From NCBI GenBank assembly GCA_041659105.1, contig JBAZYX010000047.1:1-28069 (forward strand): 28,069 bases of DNA, given 5' to 3'. A program made the position numbers and the translations under genes. Numbering within the stretch: position 1 is the first letter of the stretch; each line of letters starts with the position of its first letter. This document shows, piece by piece, positions 22,078 through 28,069 of the stretch. The notes beneath the pieces are model-generated. The model ran no database searches and was not told where the DNA came from. It saw only the letters and a program-made list of their open reading frames with translations. The stretch is from CAIUKV01 sp041659105. Lineage in GTDB: Bacteria > Actinomycetota > Acidimicrobiia > IMCC26256 > PALSA-555.

Positions 22078-23253
22078 CTATCCGACGACCGCGACCTCGG
22101 GAGCGGTGATCTTGTAGAGGTCGGCGCCGTTGTCCCACAGGATCTTCTCGCGCGCGCCCTGCGACACGCCCGCGAGGCTCTCCTCCATCCGCTCGTGCAC
22201 GTTGCCGTACAGGCAGGTCGGGTGGGGGAAGTCGGTCTCGAAGAGGATCCGGTCGACCGGGAGGATGTCGAGCATCTCGGTGGTGGCGGCGGTCTCGAAC
22301 CAGTAGCACGCGTAGACGTTGGTCGCGAAGTACTCCGACGGCATCCGGTCCCACTCGGAGGTGCGGTCGATGCGACCCTCGAGGTAGCTGTGGTCGACCG
22401 CTTCGAGCACGAACGGGATCCAGCCGACCCCGCTCTCCACCGACACGAACTGCAGGTTCGGGAAGCGGGGCAGGATGCCACTCGTGAGCAGGTCGGCCAC
22501 CTGCAGCCCGTTCTTCAGGAACATCTCGACCGAGGTGTACGCGTAGGTGGACGCGCTCCCCGTGGCCGCGACGCGCTCGGGCGTGAACGACGACGCCATG
22601 TCGCCGCTGCCGATGTGGAAGTGCACGGGCAGGTCGAGGTCCTGGGCCGCGGCCCACAGGGGGTCCCAGTGGCGGTCGGCGAGGAACGGGAGCCCGAACC
22701 GGTGGGGCTCACCGGTGAAGAGGATGCCGCGATGGCCGGCGTCGGCGCAGCGCGCCATCTCCGCGACGGCGGCGTCGATGTCCCAGAACGGCGTGGACAT
22801 GATCGTGATCAGCCGGCGGTGGTCGGCCGACGCCCAGTCGCGCAGGAAGTCGTTGTACGCCTGCACGCACACGATCTTCAGCTCGTCGTCGGGGAACGTG
22901 AGGAAGCGCTGGCCGCCGAACGCGGCGACGTTCGGGTACAGCACCTGCGCCCAGATGCCCTCGCCATCCATGTACTCGATGCGCGCATCGGCGTCGTACG
23001 CCGCCGGGTGGCACTCGTCGTAGTTCTTCGGGCCACCGGGAAACGGCTCGGGCCACCCGGCCGTGGCGGTGAGCCCGACCTTGTAGAACGGCGCGCCGTC
23101 GAGCATCCACTGGTCGACGCCGTCCGCGTCGCGCACGACGTGGGGCACCCGGTCGCGGAACCGCTCCGGGACCCGGTCGACCCACACCCCGGGCGGCTCG
23201 GTGATGTGCGTGTCGGCGTCGATGAACCACTTCTCGGACACGTGTTCGCTCAT
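22078..23253 (-). CDS. Metal-dependent amidohydrolase (amidohydrolase_2, DxH type)
   Basis: The 391-residue protein is a paralogue of the one at 13156-14439. The first motif is Asp14-x-His16 (IDADTHITEPPGVWVDRVP), then PVHFHIGSGD and ETDFPHPTCLYGN supply the later metal ligands. The family covers decarboxylases such as ACMSD and gamma-resorcylate decarboxylase as well as hydrolases; the reaction is not clear. The ATG at 23253 is chosen because the motif lies about 13 residues in and TACGGT ends 7 bases upstream, a leaderless-type promoter. It is the last gene of an alcohol dehydrogenase-VOC-SDR-amidohydrolase run, but may also be transcribed on its own. Confidence 0.85.
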   Translation of the reverse strand: MSEHVSEKWFIDADTHITEPPGVWVDRVPERFRDRVPHVVRDADGVDQWMLDGAPFYKVGLTATAGWPEPFPGGPKNYDECHPAAYDADARIEYMDGEGIWAQVLYPNVAAFGGQRFLTFPDDELKIVCVQAYNDFLRDWASADHRRLITIMSTPFWDIDAAVAEMARCADAGHRGILFTGEPHRFGLPFLADRHWDPLWAAAQDLDLPVHFHIGSGDMASSFTPERVAATGSASTYAYTSVEMFLKNGLQVADLLTSGILPRFPNLQFVSVESGVGWIPFVLEAVDHSYLEGRIDRTSEWDRMPSEYFATNVYACYWFETAATTEMLDILPVDRILFETDFPHPTCLYGNVHERMEESLAGVSQGAREKILWDNGADLYKITAPEVAVVG

Positions 23254-23260
23254 GTCCCGA

Positions 23261-23266
23261 ACCGTA
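23261..23266 (-). promoter_or_regulatory. -10 box of leaderless promoter
   Basis: TACGGT on the minus strand ends 7 bases before the ATG at 23253, in the 59-base gap after the SDR gene. It would give the amidohydrolase its own promoter within the operon. Confidence 0.4.
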
Positions 23267-23312
23267 CCCCCGGCGGCCCACCCTCGGCACGGGCGCCCCC
23301 GCGCGGGGCCGA

Positions 23313-24080
23313 TCAGCCCCGCTCGTAGAGGAGGTCGGGCAGGTCGATGTGCTGGCCGGCGTGGTGGCCGCGGTCCATCACCAGCTCGGTGCCGTTGCAC
23401 AGCTTCGACTCGTCGGACGCGAAGAACACCGCGGCCGGGGCGACGGCATCGGGGCCACGGTCGGGGTCGGGCGGGAGGGGCGGCCAGTCCTCGGCGCCCA
23501 CGACCGGCGTGTGCATCTCGGGGTTGCCGGCCTCGGGGCACACGATGTTGCACCGGACGCCGAAGCGGCCGTTCTCGATGGCCGTGACCTTCGTGAGCCC
23601 GCGCATCGCGAACTTCGACGCCGTGTACGCGGCCGTGAGCGCCGTGCCGTACACCGAGTCGATCGACCCGAGGTTCACGATCGACCCGTTCCCGGTGGCG
23701 CGCAACATCGGCAGGCACGCCCGGGTGCCGAGGAACGCGCCGTAGCAGTTGACCTTCATGATCCGCTCGAACTCGGACGGCACGGTGCGGTCGATCGTGG
23801 CGAGCAGCAGCACGGCGGCGTTGTTGACCAGCACGTCCAGGCGGCCTTCGTCGGCAGTGACGTCGTCCACCACCGCTTCCCACTCGGCTTCGCTGGTGAC
23901 GTCGAGGTGCATGTACCGCGCGCTCGGGCCCAACGACGCGGCGTGCGCGGCACCGAGGTCGTCGCGAACGTCGGCGATCACGACGCGGGCGCCCTCCGCC
24001 ACGAACAGTCGCGCCACCTCGCCGCCGGTGCCCCGCGCCGCGCCCGTGACGAGCGCGATCTTCCCGTCGAGTCGTCCCAC
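23313..24080 (-). CDS. Short-chain dehydrogenase/reductase
   Basis: The 255-residue classical SDR has TGAARGTGGEVA for the cofactor, NNAAVLLL, NLGSIDSVYG with the catalytic Ser, and YTASK (Tyr-x-x-x-Lys). ADVRDDLG after the second strand, with an Asp, suggests NAD(H). The C-terminus (DRGHHAGQHIDLPDLLYERG) runs beyond the usual family end. The GTG at 24080 has GGAGAGG about 9 bases upstream and follows the VOC stop by 2 bases, so the two are co-translated. Likely one oxidation step in the pathway shared with the Zn-alcohol dehydrogenase and amidohydrolase of the operon. Confidence 0.85.
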   Translation of the reverse strand: MGRLDGKIALVTGAARGTGGEVARLFVAEGARVVIADVRDDLGAAHAASLGPSARYMHLDVTSEAEWEAVVDDVTADEGRLDVLVNNAAVLLLATIDRTVPSEFERIMKVNCYGAFLGTRACLPMLRATGNGSIVNLGSIDSVYGTALTAAYTASKFAMRGLTKVTAIENGRFGVRCNIVCPEAGNPEMHTPVVGAEDWPPLPPDPDRGPDAVAPAAVFFASDESKLCNGTELVMDRGHHAGQHIDLPDLLYERG

Positions 24081-24082
24081 CG

Positions 24083-24541
24083 TCAGCCTCTCCGCCCGAT
24101 GTGCTGGAGCTCGACCATGAACGGCAGCACGAAGCCGATGTACGCGCTCGTGAGCTCGTACTGCGATGCCTCACCGTGGGTGAGGCGCGACTTCACGTCG
24201 ATGATCGAGACGCGCGCGTCGGTGGCCTGGCGGGACTTGGCCCGCGCCACGATCCCCTCGAGCTCCTCGCGCGTCGCCACCTGGAACCCGAAGTGGTCGA
24301 GGGCCGGGCAGCGCAGCGGATCGTCGCCGGGGAGCAGGTACACGAACTGGGCGAACTCCCCCGTGTAGAGGATCAGGGGGTTGCCCTGCTCCATCGAGCT
24401 GTCGCCCTCGGTCCACCCGAACACCTCGCCGTAGAAGTCGAGGATCTCCGCGCGGCCGGCGTCGTCGAGCAACGACCGGTCCATCGAGAACGCGACGTGG
24501 TTGAGCCGGGGCAGGAAGTGCTCCTCGCCGGTGGTGGTCAT
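24083..24541 (-). CDS. VOC-superfamily protein (glyoxalase/ring-cleavage dioxygenase fold)
   Basis: The 152-residue protein has one pair of VOC modules. LNHVAFSMD and LDHFGFQVATREELE open the two halves, each with a His, and the C-terminal MVELQHIG supplies a Glu; these are the usual metal ligands. Members include glyoxalases, extradiol dioxygenases, epimerases and antibiotic-binding proteins. Within a catabolic operon an isomerase or ring-cleavage-like role is plausible but unproven. The ATG at 24541 has GAAGGGGG about 7 bases upstream. The gene is 2 bases from the SDR gene downstream and 32 bases from the alcohol dehydrogenase gene upstream. Confidence 0.8.
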   Translation of the reverse strand: MTTTGEEHFLPRLNHVAFSMDRSLLDDAGRAEILDFYGEVFGWTEGDSSMEQGNPLILYTGEFAQFVYLLPGDDPLRCPALDHFGFQVATREELEGIVARAKSRQATDARVSIIDVKSRLTHGEASQYELTSAYIGFVLPFMVELQHIGRRG

Positions 24542-24573
24542 CTGGTTCCCCCTTCATTCTCCGCCGTCATGGG

Positions 24574-25614
24574 TCACGAGCTCCGCTCGCTCACCGGCCG
24601 CACCATCACCTTCGCCGGGATCTCCCCCGCCGCGAGCCGCTCCATCGCGGGCAGGAGCTCGTCGAGCAGCACGTCGTCGGGATGGATGAGCGCGTCGAGT
24701 GCCAGCGCGCCGGATGCGAGCAGGTCGAGCGCGGGCGCGAAGCCCTCGGCGTCGTAGTTGTAGGCGCCGATGAGCGTGAGCTCCAGGATGATGGTGCGGT
24801 TGTGGTTCACGCGCGGGTAGTCGTGCCCGGTGCCCACGAACACGAACGTGCCGGCGAAGTCGAGCTGGTCGAGCGCGAGCTCGGCCGCCGACGCCTTCCC
24901 CGAGCACTCGAACACCACGGTGTAGGGCTCGGCGACGGGAACCCCCATCGGCCCGGGCTCGAGGTCGTCGGGCACGATCACCGCCGCCGCGCCCACCTCG
25001 AGGGCGCGCACGCGCCGAGCCGCGGACGGCTCCGACACGACGACGTCGTGGATCCCCTGCGCGTGCAGCACCGCGAGGATCAGCATCCCGACCGGACCCG
25101 CACCGGTGATCAGCACGCGGTCGGCGGGTGTCACACCCGAGAGCCGCACCGCGTGCAGCGCGATCGCGACCGGCTCGGTGAGCGCGGCGTCACGCGTCGA
25201 CAACCCGTCGGGCACACGCACCAGGCGCGACGCCTCGGCCCGGACGTACCGGGCGAACGCGCCGCGGAACCCGAGATGGTCGACCGGCGGTCGGTGCACG
25301 CACACCGAGGGACGGCCCCGCACGCAGGCCCGGCACTCGCCGCAGCCCGGCACCGGCCCGCACACGACGCGGTCGCCCACGGCCCAGCCGGTGACGTCGC
25401 CACCGAGTGCGACGATCGTGCCCGCCCACTCGTGCCCGAGCACCGAGCCCGGGCGGGCGATGTGCTCGAGCACCAGGTGCAGGTCGGTGCCGCACACGCC
25501 ACAGTGCGAGACCTCGATCAACACGTCACCGGGCGCAACGTCGGGCACGTCGACCTCGCGCACCTCGAGCGCGCCGTCGCCCACGTACACCGCGGCCGGC
25601 ATGCGATCCGTCAT
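24574..25614 (-). CDS. Zn-dependent alcohol dehydrogenase (MDR family)
   Basis: The 346-residue protein is a medium-chain zinc dehydrogenase. The catalytic site has Cys41 (CGVCGTDLH) and His61-Glu62 (GHEWAG). The structural zinc ligands are Cys91, 94, 97 and 105 (CGECRAC and onwards). The Rossmann motif is GAGPVGML. It resembles the threonine/sorbitol/benzyl alcohol dehydrogenase branch, oxidising an alcohol with NAD(P). It is first in an operon with the VOC protein, SDR and amidohydrolase. The ATG at 25614 has no ribosome site; CAAGAT ends 6 bases upstream, so the mRNA may be leaderless. A second in-frame ATG four codons later (25602) is an alternative. Confidence 0.88.
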   Translation of the reverse strand: MTDRMPAAVYVGDGALEVREVDVPDVAPGDVLIEVSHCGVCGTDLHLVLEHIARPGSVLGHEWAGTIVALGGDVTGWAVGDRVVCGPVPGCGECRACVRGRPSVCVHRPPVDHLGFRGAFARYVRAEASRLVRVPDGLSTRDAALTEPVAIALHAVRLSGVTPADRVLITGAGPVGMLILAVLHAQGIHDVVVSEPSAARRVRALEVGAAAVIVPDDLEPGPMGVPVAEPYTVVFECSGKASAAELALDQLDFAGTFVFVGTGHDYPRVNHNRTIILELTLIGAYNYDAEGFAPALDLLASGALALDALIHPDDVLLDELLPAMERLAAGEIPAKVMVRPVSERSS

Positions 25615-25620
25615 CGCCGC

Positions 25621-25626
25621 ATCTTG
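25621..25626 (-). promoter_or_regulatory. Possible -10 box for the alcohol dehydrogenase operon
   Basis: CAAGAT on the minus strand ends 6 bases before the ATG at 25614. A TTGG/CCAA dyad overlaps it. The remainder of the 90-base gap up to 25704 holds the palindrome CCGGTACCGG and no further gene. Confidence 0.3.
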
Positions 25627-25704
25627 GCACCAACCGCTCCGGTACCGGGCCCCGTCAGCTCGCTCGATCTCCCGCCGGCGCTGCCCCGGTACGCGTTCGA
25701 CTGA

Positions 25705-26187
25705 TCAGACGGGGCGGGTCTCCGGCAGGCGCACGAGCGGGATCCGCCGGTCGGTCCTGGCCTGGTAGTCGGTGTACCAGGCGCGGTCGGCCACGAGCAG
25801 GTCCCAGGTGGCGGTGTAGTCGTCGCCGTCGAGGATCTCGGGCACGGACCAGAACTCGCCGCCCTGCACCTTCACCCGCACTTCGGGATTGGCGTCGCGA
25901 TCGGCGAGGTTGACGAACCACGACGGGTCCTTCTCCGCGCCGGCGAACGACGCGACCACGATCCGGTGGCCGTTCGGGTCGCGCCAGTACGGCAGCGCGA
26001 CCTTGTGCTCCTTGCCCGACTTGCGGCCAACGGTGCGCAGGAGCACGTGGTGCATCCCGGCCTGCACCCACACCTCGTCGATGTCCATGGTCTCCATGGC
26101 CTCGACGTGCGCGGCGGTGAGGGTGACAATCTCGTCGGCGGAGGGGGTCTCCCACACCTGCTCGACCTTCTGGCTCGATTCGCTCAT
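25705..26187 (-). CDS. DUF385 (Ddn-like) F420-type nitroreductase family protein
   Basis: The 160-residue protein has the layout of the deazaflavin-dependent nitroreductase family (DUF385, Ddn-like). It shows HHVLLRTVGRKSGKEHKVAL, where TxGRKSGK is the cofactor-binding signature, then PSWFVNLADRDANPEVRVKVQGGEFW, given in part: WFVNLADRDANPEV. Members use reduced F420 to reduce quinones, nitro compounds or other acceptors at the membrane. An N-terminal extension of about 40 residues precedes the core. The ATG at 26187 has TAGCGT 6 bases upstream and no ribosome site. It is divergent from the beta-helix protein. Partner and substrate unknown. Confidence 0.82.
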   Translation of the reverse strand: MSESSQKVEQVWETPSADEIVTLTAAHVEAMETMDIDEVWVQAGMHHVLLRTVGRKSGKEHKVALPYWRDPNGHRIVVASFAGAEKDPSWFVNLADRDANPEVRVKVQGGEFWSVPEILDGDDYTATWDLLVADRAWYTDYQARTDRRIPLVRLPETRPV

Positions 26188-26193
26188 CCCGGG

Positions 26194-26199
26194 ACGCTA
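26194..26199 (-). promoter_or_regulatory. -10 box of leaderless promoter
   Basis: TAGCGT on the minus strand ends 6 bases before the ATG at 26187. The same hexamer is used upstream of the thiamine-diphosphate enzyme at 4866-4871. Confidence 0.45.
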
Positions 26200-26220
26200 C
26201 CGCGCCACCTTCACCGGCTG

Positions 26221-26248
26221 AGCAGAGGCCGGGGCACCGGCCTCTGCT
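26221..26248. repeat. Perfect 12-bp inverted repeat between divergent genes
   Basis: Arms 26221-26232 and 26237-26248 with a 4-base loop (GGCA). The element lies between two divergent promoters, so it cannot terminate either flanking gene. It is probably an operator or a structured 5' leader element of the beta-helix gene, whose possible -10 (TAGAAA, 26248-26253) overlaps its right end. Confidence 0.55.
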
Positions 26249-26309
26249 AGAAATCCTCCCAAGCTCGGCACCGGGCGTTTTCGTCATTCCCTCAGGAGGG
26301 CACCACCCC

Positions 26310-28069
26310 ATGGGCGACGGCCACATCACCCCGGACGACCTGAACCGCGCTGGACGGCGCGCCGAGGCCCGCAAGGCCCGGATCCGGAAGGTGGGTGCCG
26401 CCTTCGCCGCGGTCCCGGCCGCGCTCGGCACCACCGCCCTCATCCTCGGCGCCACCGCCGCGCCCGCCGGCGCGACGACCCTCACGGTCCTCAACCTCGA
26501 CCCGAGCGGAGCGGGCAGCCTCCACGACCTCGCGGAGGGCGCCGCCGACGGCGACGTCATCGTGTTCGACTCCAGCCTCTCCGGCACGATCTACCTCGAC
26601 GACGAGATCAACATCTCGGAGTCGATCACCATCCAGGGCCCCGGCGCGGGCGTCGTCACCGTCAGCGGCGACACCGGCAACAACGGATCGGCCGACGTCC
26701 AGATCTTCGACATCAACGGCACGACCGCGAACGAGGACGTCGTCATCTCCGGGCTCACTCTCACCAACGGCATCGCGACCAACGGCGGCGCGATCGAGTT
26801 CGACGACGCCAACCTCACGATCCGCGACTCGATCCTGACCGCGAACTCTGCGACCTCCGACGGCGGCGCGATCGCGTCCGACGACAACGACCTCACGCTC
26901 ACGATCGAGACCACTGAGATCTCCGGCAACACCGCCGACGACCAGGGCGGCGGCATCTACTTCTACGTGGCCGCCGGCACGTTCGTGATGACCAACTCCC
27001 AGCTGACCGACAACCTCAGCGACGAAACCGGCGGCGGCGCGGTGATCAGCGCCGAAGGCGGCACCGACAAGATCCTCGCGGTCACGATCACCGGCAGCAC
27101 GATCACCGGCAACACCTCCACCGAGAACGACGGCGGCGGCCTGTACGTCAACTACGTCGACGGCGCCGTCACGATCACCGACACCGTGATCAGCGGGAAC
27201 GCCGCCGGCGGCGGCGGTGGCGGCTTGTGGGTCTACTACGCCTCCGACGTCGTCGTGTCCAACTCCACCATCTCGGACAACTCTGCTGACGGCGACGGCG
27301 GCGGCCTCTACCTCGGCCGGGTCCGGAGCTCCGCGACCATCACCTTCACCACGATCTCCGGCAACACGGCGCTCGAGGACGGCGGCGGGATCCTCTGGTA
27401 CGACAGCGACACGCTCGAGATCCGCAACACGACCATCTCGGGCAACTCCGCGGCCGTCGACGGCGGCGGCCTCTACATCGCGTCGTCGAACGACGGGCCG
27501 ATCACCATCTTCAACACCACGATCTCGGGCAACACCGCGGACCACGGCGGCGGCATCTCCACCGCCAGCTACGAAGGGTTGGAGATCGTCCAGTCCACGA
27601 TCACCGACAACACCGCCGACGTCGGCGCCGGACTCAACATCTTCACGTTCTCGCAGCACCAGGCCGCTGCGGAGACCGCCAAGGGCGCCGACCGCCAGGC
27701 CGAACGGGACGCCGCCCGTGCCGCCGAAGGCAAGGATCCCGCACCGGTCAACGAGCGGGGCGCGCAGGACGACTCCCACGCCAGCGCTGAGCTGCCCGTC
27801 GTCGTCACCGGCACGATCATCGCCGGCAACGACGGTCCCGGCACCGACATCGGCGAGGAAGGCGCCCTCGAGGCCACGAGCTCCCTGCTCGGCACGATCA
27901 CCGGCACCACGCTGGTGAACAACGGGGGGAACCTGCTCGGCGTCGACCCGCTGCTGGGCGCCCTGGGTGACAACGGCGGTGCCACCGCGACCCAAGCGCT
28001 CCTGCCCGGAAGCCCGGCGATCGACGCCGGACCGAACCCGCTCACCCCGTTCCCGGGGAGCGGCAACGA
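26310..28069 (+). CDS. Secreted right-handed beta-helix protein with choice-of-anchor Q-like end (cut by right edge)
   Basis: The frame is open from the ATG at 26310 to the window edge, about 586 residues. A long charged N-region (MGDGHITPDDLNRAGRR and more) precedes a hydrophobic signal segment ending near AAPAGA, so it is probably exported. From about residue 75 the protein is built of roughly eleven coils of 26-34 residues with motifs like TISGNTA and DGGGLYI, typical of parallel beta-helix surface proteins. Residues about 447-492 form a charged Ala-rich insert. The end, GVDPLLGALGDNGGATATQALLPGSPAIDAG (in part: LGDNGGATATQALLPGSPA), matches the choice-of-anchor Q region that leads to a cell-surface anchor. 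AGGAGG lies about 11 bases before the start. Function may be adhesion or polysaccharide binding. Confidence 0.85.
   Translation, partial: MGDGHITPDDLNRAGRRAEARKARIRKVGAAFAAVPAALGTTALILGATAAPAGATTLTVLNLDPSGAGSLHDLAEGAADGDVIVFDSSLSGTIYLDDEINISESITIQGPGAGVVTVSGDTGNNGSADVQIFDINGTTANEDVVISGLTLTNGIATNGGAIEFDDANLTIRDSILTANSATSDGGAIASDDNDLTLTIETTEISGNTADDQGGGIYFYVAAGTFVMTNSQLTDNLSDETGGGAVISAEGGTDKILAVTITGSTITGNTSTENDGGGLYVNYVDGAVTITDTVISGNAAGGGGGGLWVYYASDVVVSNSTISDNSADGDGGGLYLGRVRSSATITFTTISGNTALEDGGGILWYDSDTLEIRNTTISGNSAAVDGGGLYIASSNDGPITIFNTTISGNTADHGGGISTASYEGLEIVQSTITDNTADVGAGLNIFTFSQHQAAAETAKGADRQAERDAARAAEGKDPAPVNERGAQDDSHASAELPVVVTGTIIAGNDGPGTDIGEEGALEATSSLLGTITGTTLVNNGGNLLGVDPLLGALGDNGGATATQALLPGSPAIDAGPNPLTPFPGSGN

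Noticed and set aside
23294..23321. GC-rich dyads after the SDR stop, as a terminator
   Set aside because: Several weak alternative stems of 5-6 bp, none dominant, and one includes the stop codon. Not strong enough to call.
22078..24174. Single 698-residue protein ending in the amidohydrolase
   Set aside because: The N-terminal 300 residues are an off-frame reading of the SDR gene. The amidohydrolase has its own start and promoter at 23253.
26784..27555. Recurrent GGCGGCGGC runs every 78-102 bases, as possible DNA repeats
   Set aside because: They encode the GGG turns of the beta-helix coils; spacing and codons follow the protein, not a DNA-level repeat.
26292..27995. Minus-strand open frame of 567 codons over the beta-helix gene
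   Set aside because: It is the complement of a repetitive coding region; the plus strand shows a ribosome site, signal segment and regular coils.
1..28069. tRNA, rRNA, CRISPR array, insertion sequence, prophage or attachment site
   Set aside because: No cloverleaf-like sequence, regular spacer repeats, transposase, integrase or phage gene was found on either strand.

Overview
This is a very GC-rich stretch of chromosome from a Gram-positive actinobacterium, most likely one of the Acidimicrobiia (inference). The case rests on frequent GTG starts, many promoters that place the -10 box 6-8 bases before the start codon (leaderless mRNAs), an F420-type DUF385 reductase, and many short-chain dehydrogenases and amidohydrolases of the kind used to break down lipids, steroids or terpenoids. 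Genes are tightly packed, no gene-free stretch exceeds 300 bases, and I see no rRNA, tRNA, insertion sequence, prophage or CRISPR array. Both edges cut through genes.

Layout. 1-6216: membrane and stress genes (a multi-domain membrane protein cut by the left edge, HdeD-like, GlsB-like, PLDc_N-SHOCT and CPBP protease proteins) around a two-gene unit of a thiamine-diphosphate enzyme and an extended SDR. 6207-8294: a large membrane alpha/beta-hydrolase. 8319-12264: a mirror-image regulatory module. Two divergent TetR genes share an 84-bp gap with a two-box palindromic operator, and each overlaps by 4 nt (GTGA) an oxygenase gene: a cytochrome P450 on the left and a carotenoid-cleavage oxygenase on the right. 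12255-15420: a small membrane protein, a LOG-family enzyme, a metal-dependent amidohydrolase and an SDR. 15421-16433: a cold-shock protein followed by an acyl desaturase, a plausible cold-response pair. 16665-22053: a radical-SAM sulfatase maturase, two SDRs and a long Cys-type sulfatase that is its probable substrate. 22078-25614: an apparent catabolic operon (Zn-alcohol dehydrogenase, VOC protein, SDR, second amidohydrolase). 25705-26187: a DUF385 F420-type reductase. 26310 to the right edge: a secreted right-handed beta-helix protein, cut by the window.

How they may work together (inference). Most of the window is oxidative or hydrolytic chemistry on hydrophobic carbon compounds, interleaved with envelope and stress functions. 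The clearest local systems are the TetR-P450/TetR-carotenoid-oxygenase module with its shared operator, the maturase-sulfatase pair, and the Csp-desaturase pair in which the desaturase ribosome site lies in a small hairpin. Functions come from sequence motifs read by eye; no database search was run.
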